Assembly: GCA_000231825.2 (NCBI GenBank) | Contig: JH720299.1 | Coordinates: 338,549 to 402,548 of the forward strand | Source of the DNA: Tetrahymena elliotti 4EA | Taxonomy: Eukaryota; Ciliophora; Oligohymenophorea; Hymenostomatida; Tetrahymenidae | Length of the DNA: 64,000 nt | Direction of reading: 5' to 3' | Shown here: positions 48,001 to 60,700 of the stretch, piece by piece | How positions within the stretch are numbered: position 1 is the first letter of the stretch | How the letters are laid out: every line of letters begins with the position of its first letter | Notes under the pieces: generated by a model | The model's input: the letters and a program-made list of their open reading frames with translations, nothing else | What the model was told of the DNA's origin: nothing | Databases searched by the model: none | Made by a program: the position numbers and the translations under genes

Positions 48001-49647
48001 CTTAAATTTCTTTTTCTAGCTCTGATTTTTCTAGCCTATCTAGATGTAAAAAAATACGTAGGATAAGATCTTTTTAATTTTTTTCAGATTCTTCATAGTT
48101 TGCTTCAAGATTAAAGCTCCTTCCTACTTTCTTAATGCCATTTTTTAAAATGATTTTATGCTTAAAGAGGGTACTAATAATCATATTTAAACGCTATTTG
48201 AGTCTCAAATCTTCATCGTTTTAATTTTAAATAAAATGTTATTCATTTGCTTCTCTAAAATTGTCTGTCATCCGATTTACTTGAATAGCTTTCTCAATTT
48301 TCTGAGAAAATCTGATATAAGCTGGCTCCTTGAGTAATAAGATGTAAATATTTTCTGTTACTTTCATGGTTTAATTCAGAAATTTAACTTTCTTCTTTTC
48401 TTCAATTAATTTAATCTCTTCTATCTCTCGCTAAAACTCTGATTCAGATATATTACAGATAATTTTCATAATTTAGTTGCTATCTTTAAATATTTCAACA
48501 TTCTATTTGCTACTAGAACGATATTTTGATTTATATTAAGACAATTTATCTTCATCAATCATAGCTTTAATCTATTTCTTTAGCTCATCAATTTAATTTT
48601 TTATTAAACTGTAACCTTCTTCTTTGAATGTGACCACAAAAGTTTCTTCCCCTAAAATTAAAGGATTAAGAGAACTGAGGATTTTTGTTTCATTTTTTAA
48701 TTCAAAATATTTAATTGAAGCTATTTCTTTGTGGATATCTAATTAATTTGTGTAAAAAAATATTTTAAATATTTCTTAAAAGTAGTTTCCAATCCTTTCT
48801 CTTCTAATACCATTAAAAATAATCACATTCTTTTGCTTTTTTTACTCTATGATCTAATTTTAAAGATATATTTCCTATTTCTCTAAGCTACTTTTTAGTT
48901 CCAAAAACTCATCATAGCTCATTCCATTCAGATCTTAAGGATCTTCACAGTTCTCTATTTTTCTTTTGTAACTATCTTCAGTTTCTACAACAATTTGTGA
49001 TACCTAGTAAGAATATTTTTCTAATATTAAAGCATGTTTATTATCACTAACTTTAAGCAAAATATTTTGTTTGGTTTTCTTCTCTATTTCTTAGATGATT
49101 TATGTAAACCTCTGAGCAGTTGATTCCTAGTTAAATATTAAAATATAAACCTATCTATCATCCATATTACCTTCAAACATTTCATAATATTAATTTGACT
49201 TGAAGTGATTTACTAAATTACACTTTTACTCTTTAAAGTTGTTAAGTAGAACTTCTAAATTACTTTTAAAATGGTCTTTTTGACTAAAATATTGACAAAG
49301 AAGAGACTCAACATTATATTAGTCAAAATAAAACTCTCTCTTTGATTCTTCAGCCTCCTATTCTTTAAATATTTCACTTTAAGAATCTTCCTACCTAAAA
49401 TAATCTTATTAATTGCTGCCATTTGTCTAACCTTATTCATTTTTTATATTATAATCTCTAGACTACTTGTTTTTCAAATCCTATGAACATATGAACAGTC
49501 TTTTGGCTAATTCAAGCTTTCTTAGGGATGGCTAAACTTTGAAACTCTTAACTAGACTTATACCCCTTATTCTTACTATAGTTATTATTGGACTTAAAAT
49601 TATTTCTTATGAGCCTTTTTAATCGTTAAATCACTGATGCTTTCCAT
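45048..49647 (-). CDS. protein kinase with C-terminal TPR array, about 1510 aa, apparent frameshift
   Basis: Read on the minus strand. Proposed exon 1 is 49647-49577 (ATG 49647), intron 49576-49521 (GTAAGAATAAG to CCCTAAG), then one long exon to TGA 45050-45048. The N-terminal 600 residues are charged and partly coiled-coil without a known domain. The kinase begins with a glycine loop AKGGEGAVYEG and VFKIYK (about 47740-47645). At about 47642 the frame changes by -1: FKIYK is in one frame and VEKQQIEKELKIMES in another, which then runs without stop to the end. The second frame gives HLDIKPLNIL, YADFGIS and SPQEQ, so the catalytic Asp, DFG and activation region are intact. About 12 TPRs follow (for example HPDLANSFNNVGNCYFNLLN, HPDIATSLNNLGI), of kinesin-light-chain type. 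The break could be a real mutation, programmed frameshifting or a sequence error. Close relative of the giant gene at 51775. The 5' exon is tentative. Confidence 0.7.
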
Positions 49648-51774
49648 TTTTGAAATCTAATAAAGTTTTGATTAGTGCTCTTTTTAAAAATGAATTAATT
49701 TAATAGGTTTCAATAAAAAAAAATATAAAAATTATCTAAAAATGCCATTTTTTTACCTATATCTTGTATCTTCGTTTGACTCTAAAAACTACCTTTTCCT
49801 TTTTGCTTAATTCTTTTACAATTTTTATAATTTATTATTAATAAAAAAAGAGAATAATATTTTCAAAGGCAAAATGTCAAGAAAACAATAGATATTAAAA
49901 AAGATACTGTAAATTCCTTATTGATTGATATATTGAAGATTTCTTTACTAAAATAAGAATTCATCTATATCTATGAATCTGTTTTAATAATAGCCAGTAA
50001 TTCAAATTCTTTAGAACACAATTAAAAAAAATCAAATGAGATACAACTTTTAAGAAGACTTAAATTTACTTCTTTTATTGAGAGTAATTTTCCATTTTGT
50101 CTAAGATGTTTTGTAAAAAATTATGAGTACTTTTAAAATTTAAATTGATATAAAATTAAAATTTTTAATTTTTTACATTCATTTTTGAGAAGTTGAAGAA
50201 AATAATCAAAAAAATGAAAATCTTTTTTTAAATTAAAATATTCAGTTTTATAGTAAGTTTTTTCAGATTCTTTTTAAAAATTTTCATGCACTTTTTTTCT
50301 TAATGAATATTTTGAGTAATATTAATGATTTTAAAAAATCACGTAGAAAGTGGTATTTTAAACTCTTTTTGTAAAAACTTATTTCTTAAATATTATTTAA
50401 TTTATTCACCTCTAAATTTAATTTTGGTTTATTTATTTTATTCAATAATATAAAATCATAAAATATAATCAAAAGATTTTTAAAAATTTGAATAATATAC
50501 TAATTTATTCAAGATAATAGATAGATAAATTATTTGTTTTATCGAAGTCATTTTTAGTTTTTGTTTTTCTGATGATTTTGATGAATCAAATATAAAAACA
50601 AAAAAATAAATTTTTTTTATTGAAATTAATTCCTTTACCAATGTAATAATTAATAATTTTTTTTGCTCATAATCAAAAAAGAAGTTTGAAATAAAAACAA
50701 AGAAGAATAAATAAGAAAATATGATATGATTTGCTACTAAAGTTATTGTTTATTAAATTAGCAATTAAATTTATAAATTAATTTTTAAATAAATAAATAT
50801 AAAATTAAATAAGTATGTTATCAATCAATAAAAGCTTATTTTAAAATCTGTTTTACTCCAACTGTTCTTAATCTTATTACTAATGATATCTTATTAACTA
50901 TAAAGTATACTATTTTACCTAATTAACAAAATAGAATCAATATATTTATGTATCAAATTAAAATGCAATGTAAAAAGGGAAAATTTCAAAAATTCTAAAA
51001 GATTTCAATTCCGAAAAACTTTAAATGATTATTATAAATTGATTAGTATTTTAAATAAATTTTTTTAAAATTTCATAAATCAGAAATCACCCTCAATTAA
51101 TTTCTTTTATTCAATTTTATAACTTAAGAAGTGATCAGAAAAATCTCCAAAAATAAAAAATAAAATTTAACTACAATCTAATATACTCATATAAATAAAA
51201 GATTGGTTATCTTTCTATTTTGCTTACAGATTAAAAGCTTATGGGAAAGGGTGAAGTAAAACAAGAAAATTTAGAGGTTTTCCTGCATTATGTTGAAAAA
51301 TAGAAAATGAATAAATACTAAAATAAATGCAATACTTACCTTTAAAAATTATTAGCTCAAAGGAATATTTTTTTAAAAGCAATCAGAAAAATCTAAAGAA
51401 AGTATTAAAAATTAATGCTTAAAATGATGAGCTATATCTAACTTTAGAAGAGCTTTTAAATATAGTAATAACCTATAGTAAATAATTGTATTAATAAAAC
51501 AATCAGATAAAATGAATACAGAAAATCAGTAATTTCTAAATCTAGAACAGCTTTAAATTTATTAATAATTTAATAAATAATTTTGCATTTATAGACACAA
51601 TCTATAAAAAGATATTAAAAATGAAATTAGTTATTTCTACCTTTAGAATGACTTTTATATTTATATATAATATCTTCATAAATTGTATTTTTCAAACAAT
51701 AAAAAAGATATGATAAAAATGGATACATAAAATAATTGGTTATTTTTTATTTAATTAATTCTAGATTTTTTTCA
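49648..51774. other. intergenic region between the two TPR-kinase genes
   Basis: About 2.1 kb lying 5' of one kinase gene and 3' of the other (both minus strand). Mostly A/T-rich. 51241-51740 contains degenerate repeated phrases (for example CTAACTTTAGAAGAGCTTTTA, TTTCTAAATCTAGAACAGCT, TCTACCTTTAGAATGACTTT) that in one + frame give leucine/glutamine repeats (LYLTLEELLNIV, FLNLEQLQIYQQF, YFYLQNDFYIYI). This may be a decayed repeat gene. Confidence 0.5.
51241..51624 (+). CDS. possible 127-aa lysine-rich ORF, doubtful
   Basis: ATG 51241 to TGA 51622-51624, 128 codons, starting MGKGEVKQENLEVFLHYVEK. The first 40 residues have reasonable codon use and the ATG follows an acceptor-like TTTTGCTTACAG. 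The later part is low-complexity K/Q/I and overlaps the degenerate leucine-repeat frame described for this region. It may be a genuine small gene, a first exon, or a decayed pseudogene. No domain recognised. Confidence 0.25.
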
Positions 51775-54700
51775 TCAATCGAATTGATACTGTAAATTAA
51801 TATTAATTTATGATCTGGCTTGGTTCTTCCTCATTTTGAAATTTATTTTGGCGATTTGATTGGATTTACACATAAATTCTAATGACTTTTAAGGATCGTT
51901 TAAAAGATGATAACAAATGGCAATATTCTTAAAAGAGTATTCTAATGATGGGTGATTCTCATCAATTTTATTGAAATGTTTAATTTATATAGATTACAAA
52001 AAATGATTTAAAGCAATTTAAGCATTGTTATTTTTTAATTAACATATTCCAATGTTATAGTGACATGTTGCTGTATCTATGTGATTAAGACCATATTCTT
52101 CTTATAGGGTGATAAGATTTTCCTGAAAATACTTTAAGGCTTATCTGAAGCATTCTTTAATTAGTAAACAATTAGCTATATTATTTCTAGATGCTATTAC
52201 TAACTGATGAGATAAATTTAAAAGTTTTACAGAACTTTCATAACATTTTTAAAAATTTATCATAGCTATTTGATACTTTCCTATCTAATAATAGCATTCA
52301 CCTAGATTATTTTTAATTTCTGCAATAAATATTTAATTTTTAGCTTATTGCTTTTCAGCTAATACATATGAATCATTTAGATATTCTATTGCAATTTGAT
52401 ATTCTTGTAAGTTTTTTTTATAAATCCCAAAAAAATGTAAAAAATAAACTTAGGAATTATCATTTTGGTTTAATTTCGATTTGTCTTGAAACAATAAATA
52501 AATCTTTTCAGCACTTCTAATTTATTTGCTATTTAAAAATGCTAAGCCTAGATTGTATAAAGAATGTATGGCATCTAATTAATTTTCCTTGAACTGTGAA
52601 TTTGAGATATCGATAATATTATTTACTTATTTTATTGCTTAATTAATCTACCCAAACTTTAAGTAGCACATATTAAGATTGCTTAATAAAACAATATTCA
52701 TATAACTTTTTTTCTTTTCTACATTGATAATATGAATTATATCCAAGCTCTCTAATTAATATAGCAAGGCTTTAGAATAATTTCCTAAACTGAAATGACA
52801 AGAACTAATATAATTATAAATATCTGAAATTCTCTCTAATTTAATTAAAGATTGCCTGTAAATAATATTAAGAGCTTAATAAAAATATTATATAGCCTAC
52901 TAATAGCTTCCTAGCTGTTAATAACATGATCCAATTTTAAGGATAGCAAAATAATATTCATCTTATTTTTCATCTGTTTATGATATTATTTCATTAAAAT
53001 TTTCTATTGCTTTTTTATAATCTTAAAATTAAAAATGACAAAGGGCAATACTGTTTAAAGCGGATAAAACGTTTTTTAAGTTTTCATTTTTTTCATTATT
53101 TTTTTGAGCAATTTGTAAAGAGGAAGAAAGATAGTTTTATGCTTCTTAATAATTACCTGATTCTAGATAGTATTACCCTAAATTATTCATACAAATAAAC
53201 ATATGTAATGGATTTTTTTAAAAAATATTTATGGATTCTTTTAAGAAAAGGTTGGATTATTACTTATCATTCAGATTAAGATAGCAAATTCCAATATTAA
53301 ATAAAGATTCTGCAATTAAAAAAGGATTAACTTATCCAATTTATTTTCTTATTTCAAATGATTCCAACAAATATTCTAAGGCTTATTTTTTATTCTAAGA
53401 TTTCAATAATAAACATCCAAAATTGTTTAGAGATTCAGCAAAAAATAAATTCTTTTTTTCAAATAGTTACTTTCTTATATCAAGACTCTTCATCAAGTAT
53501 TTATCAGCTTTTACAATCTAATTGATTTCTAAATAAAATAGACCTAAACTATTGAAAGAATTCGAAATATCTGGATGCTTTTTTGGGAAAATTTTATTTC
53601 TTATTTAAAAAGATTAATTCATATTTTGAAAGGCCATATCAAAATTCCCAAGTTTTTAGTATGATATCCCAATATAGTTGAAGCATGTTGCAATCAATTG
53701 TTAATTTTCAGATTTAATTTCTTTAACTAAATCAAGCGATTCTTAAAAATATTTAAGAGCTTCTTTATGTGTTTATTGTTAATGATGCAGCATTCCCAAG
53801 TTTTTTAATCTGATAGCAGCTTATACCTTGCTTTGATCAGATATTTCCATTGAAATTTTCATTAAATCTTATAAAGAAATACTAGCCTTTTCAAAGAGTC
53901 CAAGGTTTATGTAACAAACTGCTAAATTATTCAAGCAACTTTACTAAAAATAATTGCCATTTTTTTATAAAAACTCCTCAATTATATTTATACATGACTT
54001 ATAATTTTTCAGTGAATTACTATAATCTCCTATCTATTGATAATATGAACCTAAATTGTTGTATGAGATGACGATTTACAAATTATTTTATTTAAACTTC
54101 CCCATTAACATCTCATGTGATTATTAATGATATATAAAAGAGTTTTAGTAATCAGACATCTTTTAATAGCAGATTGCTATATTACTAGTTGAAACGAATG
54201 AACATAATTGATCACATTAAAACAATTACTTTTTTATTTAAGCTGATTTTTAATAATGCTACATTGCAGTTTTGTAGTCCCCTATGATACAGTAACTTAT
54301 TCCCAAATTATTATGCAAAGCTGCGGCATCTATTTGAAGCCCTCTATTTAGTTTCTTCTATATTTCTAGTGATTTTAGAAAGTATTATAATTAGCTTTAT
54401 GAGTTACCTAAAATATAATAACCAACTCCAGCTATATTGTAAATAGTTTCTAATAATTAATTACTCTCGCTCTTACCCTTCAATTTATTTTCTAAGTAAT
54501 TGAGACACTGAGTAAATTAATCACTTAAATTCTTTTTCTAGATTTATTTTAATTAAGATGAATTAACTTTTTCTTCACCGTCAACATTAACTTTTTCATT
54601 GACTTTATTTTTTATCAATTGATTATCCAATTTCTTTTATGAATCGACATTCATTTAAACAACAATACTCTTTACTTTATTTCTCATCATCTATTCAAAT

Positions 54701-57700
54701 CTGATAGACAAACTATCTTTATTTTATTTTATTTCTAAATTACCCTTCTTTGAAATCTATTAAATATCATCTTTTTACAATAAACTATTTAAATTAGAAA
54801 TTTAATTATTGTCAATATTTGTATTATTCTTCTTCGATAAATTTATTTAACTTTCATGATCAATATTAATTTTTTCATCAACATTATTTTGTATCTATTG
54901 ATTATCCTATTTCTCATCATTTGTTTAAATAATACTTCTACCTATATTGATTGGCTATTTAAAATTAATAGACTAACAATCTTAATTTTTTTTATTTGAT
55001 TTTTTGAAAGTAGCCTCGTTATCAATTACTGAATCTCCCTCTTTTGAATTTTACAACTATTATTAACTAAAAATATCCTAATCATCGTGTTTTTACTCTT
55101 TTTAGCTATTTTATTGTCTAATTGATAAGCAATCTTTATTTATACTGATTTATGGTAATGCAATTTTCGAAGATTTTTATTGGTGTTTTTCATTTTGAAA
55201 CTAACCACTATCTATCCTTTAAATTTATTAATTATCAAAATTAGAACTTTTTGAATTTATTGTTAATTATGTAGTTTCAATTAACTGCACTTCTTAATTT
55301 TAAGTTTTATCGTTTTGCTCATTTAGTGATTTCAGATGACTATTATTTTAAATTTTCTCATCATAGCTTTAATTATCCTAGTCCGAGTTTTAAAATTGTT
55401 GAATTATCTAACTGAATTCTTATTTACTGCTTTTAGTTTAGGTTAAGTTATTCAGATTTTCAATGAGTTAATCACTTTTACTTTAGGTTTAATTTTAAGA
55501 ATTTTTTTGAATAATTGATCTATTTTATTATGTCTCTATTTGCTTATGCTCTTAAGTTTGTTCATTAAGATCATTTTGTGTTTTAGGATTACTGTTATTT
55601 TAAATTTCCTATTCTTATTTTAAAATTTTTTCAATGTCTGAGTCCTAGTTTTAAATTTGTTGAACTTGCTAATTGAATTCTTATTTACTGCTCTTAATGT
55701 TTAAGCTATTCAAATTTTAAATCAGTTGATTGCTTTGAGTTTAGGTCTAATTTTAAGAATTTTTTTGGATAATTTATGGATTTTATTATGTTTCAATTTT
55801 CTTGTGTTCTGAAGAAGCTTGCTAACTATGCTCATTTAGTGTGTAAGTTATCTTGTTATTTTAAATTTTCTAATTTTAATTTTAAATATCCTATTCTTAT
55901 TTTTCAATTTTCTCAACTTAACTTGAATGATGAGACTAAATTACTGGTTCTTTATACACACTTAATTTTGTATGCCTTTGGTTTTTCTTAAGTTTGTAAG
56001 GAGTGATTTATTTAATTTAATTATTGCATTAGTTTGAGGTTTTTGACTTGGGAATCTTCTTTTGCTTTTCTTTTTCATTTTTTACTATTTCATTAGGTGT
56101 AGATGGTGATGATGATGATGATGATGATGATGATGGGGAAATTTTTTTTTTCTTTCTTTTTATGGTTTTAGTATGTTGTGATTTTATCCAATATTATTTT
56201 TTATCATAATTCTTTAAATAAGAATAAGCTGTTGTTTCGTAGTCGATATTAAAAATATCTTAAAGAAACTCAAGTGATTGGACAAAACAAACTAGGGATT
56301 AGTAAAAATTAGCATGATGCAAATAAAAGAAGCCTCTGTTTATGAGGAATTCAAATTTGGAAGAATATTTGGGGTATTAATCTAGAAAGATTTGAGTTGA
56401 TTCCTAAAAATAACTCAAAGAATCGTCATAGTTTCCTAAATAGTTTTAAATCATACCAATATTATATAATGAAATAGCTTGCTGCTCTTGGAATAATCGA
56501 TTTATTTTTCTGGAAATTTCAAGTGATTTTAGAAATGATTGCATCGACTAATGATAATTAGATAAATAGAAATATGCTATCCCTAAGTTATTTAAAGACT
56601 AAGCTAAATCTGGATTATATTAATTTTAGCAATTGTCTAAGATTATTTAATGGGCTTCTGTAAAGCTTTTTAAAGAGTTTGAAAAATCTGCATTTAAATA
56701 CTATTTTAATCCTAACGAAGTTAAAAAATAGGAAACATAGCATTGATTTTTATCGAAAGATTTTCTTGCTTGATCAAGGGACCTATAAAAATCTTTCAAA
56801 TGCTATCGTGATTAACCCATTTTTTATTTGCAGATTGTTAAGTAATTTTTGGTTAATAATATTTTTTCTATTCCTTTAATTTTAGATTCAATTTGAATGT
56901 TAAGTGACTACTACAAATATGAATGAGAAAATTTGTATTAATTCAAATAATAATGACATATCCCTATGTAATATAAGCATTTTGCTTTAGAAATTTCATC
57001 ATTCTGTTCAAAAAAACTCAATGAATCATAAAAATGTTTTAGTGCATCCTCAATAAATCCTTATCTAAGCTGGTACAAACCATATTTATTATTAAATTCT
57101 CCTTTGATTTTATTTTATCCTTGTACAAATTTAATCAGAAATTTTAAGCCAGCTTCAATGTAGTTCTCTTGTAAAAAATAATAAAATGATATATCAACAT
57201 CATTATCTATCTTTAATTCTAATATCTGAATGATTTTTATCAAATACTTTTAAAAAAACTATTTAATAACATTTTAATTTTCTATTGATAAAATAAAATT
57301 AATAAAGCTCTTATGTAAATCAAGGCAATCATATCTTTACGAAACAGAAAAATCTGTCATATCTTCTGCAATTTCCTTTATTTTTTGGATTTCTTCTTTA
57401 TTAAGATAATCATCTTCGTTTTAATATTTTTCATAAAAATCCAAAATACGTAAAAATGTCCTTCCTAAAGAAAAAATATCTGATCCAAAATCAATTTTCT
57501 CAATTTCTTAATTCAATTACTCTTATGGTGAATAGTGTATTGTAAATCCTTTAATTTTAGAAAATTAGTTCTATTTTTTGATCGTCGATAGACCAAAATC
57601 AGAATATAAGTAATTTCCTTATTTCGAAATCAAAATATTTGCTGGCTTAATGTCAAGGTGTAAAATATTAAACACTCTCAATTAAATTAAGCCATCTAAT

Positions 57701-60700
57701 AATTCAAATATAATCTTTAGCAAGTGAGTGATACTAAAATTTTATTTTTTGGCTTTCATTAAAATTAATTCATCGAATAAACTATATTGACAACTCTCGA
57801 GCACAAATATTCCTAATTAATATTTTTCTATGATAAAATAATCATACATTTTTATTGCATTAATAATGTTTTAAGATATATCCATAATTTTTATTTCTTC
57901 TTCAATTTCTTCTTTATTTTCATAAAGAAAGTATTTAAACACTACCTCCTCTTTACTATTCTCCGAAATCTATTTATATCCTTCAAAAATATATCCTTGA
58001 CCTCCTTTTGCCAAATATTCACCCATAAAATAATTTTTTTCTTTTAGTTTATCAAAAATTTCTAGCTTTATATTCTCTTCTAACTCAGTTACTCCTTATT
58101 TCCTTATTTTCTCTATCAGCTCATCCATCATTTATTCTTTTATTGGAAAATTAATTTTTTCTATTTCAATAAAATTTTATTAAGCTTTTTCTAAGTTTGT
58201 TTCTATTATATCTTCATTTTGACTCAAATATTATTAGAAAGGCTCTTCATTTTTTAAACAAATATTATTAATAATAATTTTTTTAATTATTGTAAGATCT
58301 AAATGATAGAAGCTATCCCACTACTCAAAAAAGACTTATTTTCCCTAATTTTTCATTAACAATTCTAGATTTTTAGTTTAAAATTCTCGAATTTAATTAG
58401 AGGAATATTCTGGTTCAATTAGAAAAGCTTCTTTATATTATCTCCAATTTATAGTTTAATATTCTTCTATTAAATGATTGAAACGTTCAGAGTTATCTTG
58501 ATATTCATTAAGTTAAACTATTTAAAGAGAAGTTATTAACTAAGGATTACTTCTTTTAAACTTTAACATTTTCTTATCAGTGTATTAATTTTTTAAATAA
58601 GAAAAGCTGTTTTCATATGAAATTAAAGTTTAGTAACCATACAGTATCTTTTTTAGCTGATATTTATTATATTTCTCTGTTTCTTAAAAGATCATTTGAT
58701 GTATTTCCATCTATCTTAACAAATAATCTTATATTTTTTGTTAATTTACTTCATTTTATGGCAAATTGCAGATATTTTTATAATGAGTAATTATCAAATT
58801 ATTTTTATTGTTTTCATTTATTTCTTCACATATTTAAAGATATTTTTAAATATATTCAAAAACTATTTGTTTATCACCTATTTCATTATAAAATAAAGCT
58901 ATGTTTCCTACTTAATTTGCTATCATAGGATTATTATCTTTAAAAAATTATCTTTTCATCTCAAGAGCTTCCAGAGAATATTTTAATGCTTTCTAATTAT
59001 CTCCCAAAGTACAATAACACTATCCAACATTGTTTAAAGATATTGCAATATCGATGTGGCTGTGGAACTCTTAATTATATTTAAGAGACTACAATAAATA
59101 TTCTAAAGCTTATGTGTTATTTTAACTATCTTTATAACAAATTGCTACATTGTTTAAAATTGTAGAGAAAAGAGGGTGACTTTCTTTGTAAATTAATTTA
59201 AAACTCTCAAAAGATTTCAATGCATATTCTAAAGCCTTTTCATAGTTTCCAAGACCTTTAAAACATGTTCCAATATTATTTAGAGAAATTGCTGCATTCA
59301 TTTCATCATCATTTTATACTTATTCCTCTAAAAAAAGACATTCTTATAAATAATGTAAAGCTTTTTCATTATCCCCTATCATTTAATAGCAAATACCTAA
59401 ATCATTTAAAACTTTTATGATCTTAAAGTTATTCTCTGAAGGAATTTATTAAAACATTTCTAATGATTGTGTAAAATAAGCTGATGCTTTTTAAAAATAG
59501 CCCAGGTCTTAATAGGACGTTCCTATCTTATTGAGAGATGTTGCTATATAAGTATGATCACCTTGAAGAATCTATTTGCTCATTTCATAAAGTTAAAATT
59601 GACTCTTTAAAACTCTAAGATGAATGAGTCTTTTTTAGCATTTTTTTAAAAATATTATTTCAGTAAGTTGAATAAAAGAATCATTTTGTTCCTAGATGAA
59701 TTCATACAAATCAAAATATTCTAATTTGTTTTATAAATCTTTTTCATCTAAATCAAAGAAATATTATTCAATATTTTTAAAGAATTATTAGATGTCTGGA
59801 TGATGAAAATAATCTTCATAAATTATCATTTCAATATATTTAATCAAATATTCTAAAGCCATTTTCCTATCTCCTAAAAGTGAATAGCAGAATCCAACTT
59901 AAATGAATGCTTTTGAAACACATGGGTGATATTCTTTGTAATTTTGTTGATATATTTTAAGAGATTTTATATACATTTTTAATGCTTTCTAGTGTTATCC
60001 AAGCTATATATAAGATTTTCCAGCTTAACTTAAATAATAAGCAGTAACAACATGGTCTTCTTTGGATATTTATTTAATCATTTGAAGAGATCCCTATGAG
60101 TATTTTTAAGCCATTTAATAATCCCCTAAATTTTAATAGCAAATGGCAATATTATTTAAAGTAGAAGCAATATGAGGATGATTATTCTATTCTAATATCT
60201 ATCTCTTCATTTTCAATGAGATTAATTAATACTCCAAAGCCTTTTAAATATGATTAATATCTTTATAATAATTTCCATTTCTATCTAAAGACCCCGCCAA
60301 AGAAATATTTTACTGAATTTACCCATAATTTTTCATATAGCTTTCAATGCTTTAAGCACACTAATCGCTGATTTAATTCCTACTTTTTAAAATTATTTTG
60401 ATATGTTTATTTAAAATATTACTTATCAAATCAATTATTTTTTTACCATAAATCTAAATTTAATTAAGCAATATTTCCCCTATTTTTCAAATTATTTATC
60501 AAATTCTTAGCTCCCTCATCGCTTATTTGATTATAACTATTCAATTTAAATACCATATACTCAATCAAAACATAAATAAAATATTTATTTTTTCAATAAT
60601 TGTACCTTAAATCAAAATTTAATTCAACTATATTTTGACACTTTTCTAGCATTTAAGAAATGCATAAAGCTCCTTAATTTCCTATTTAATTCTCTCTAAC

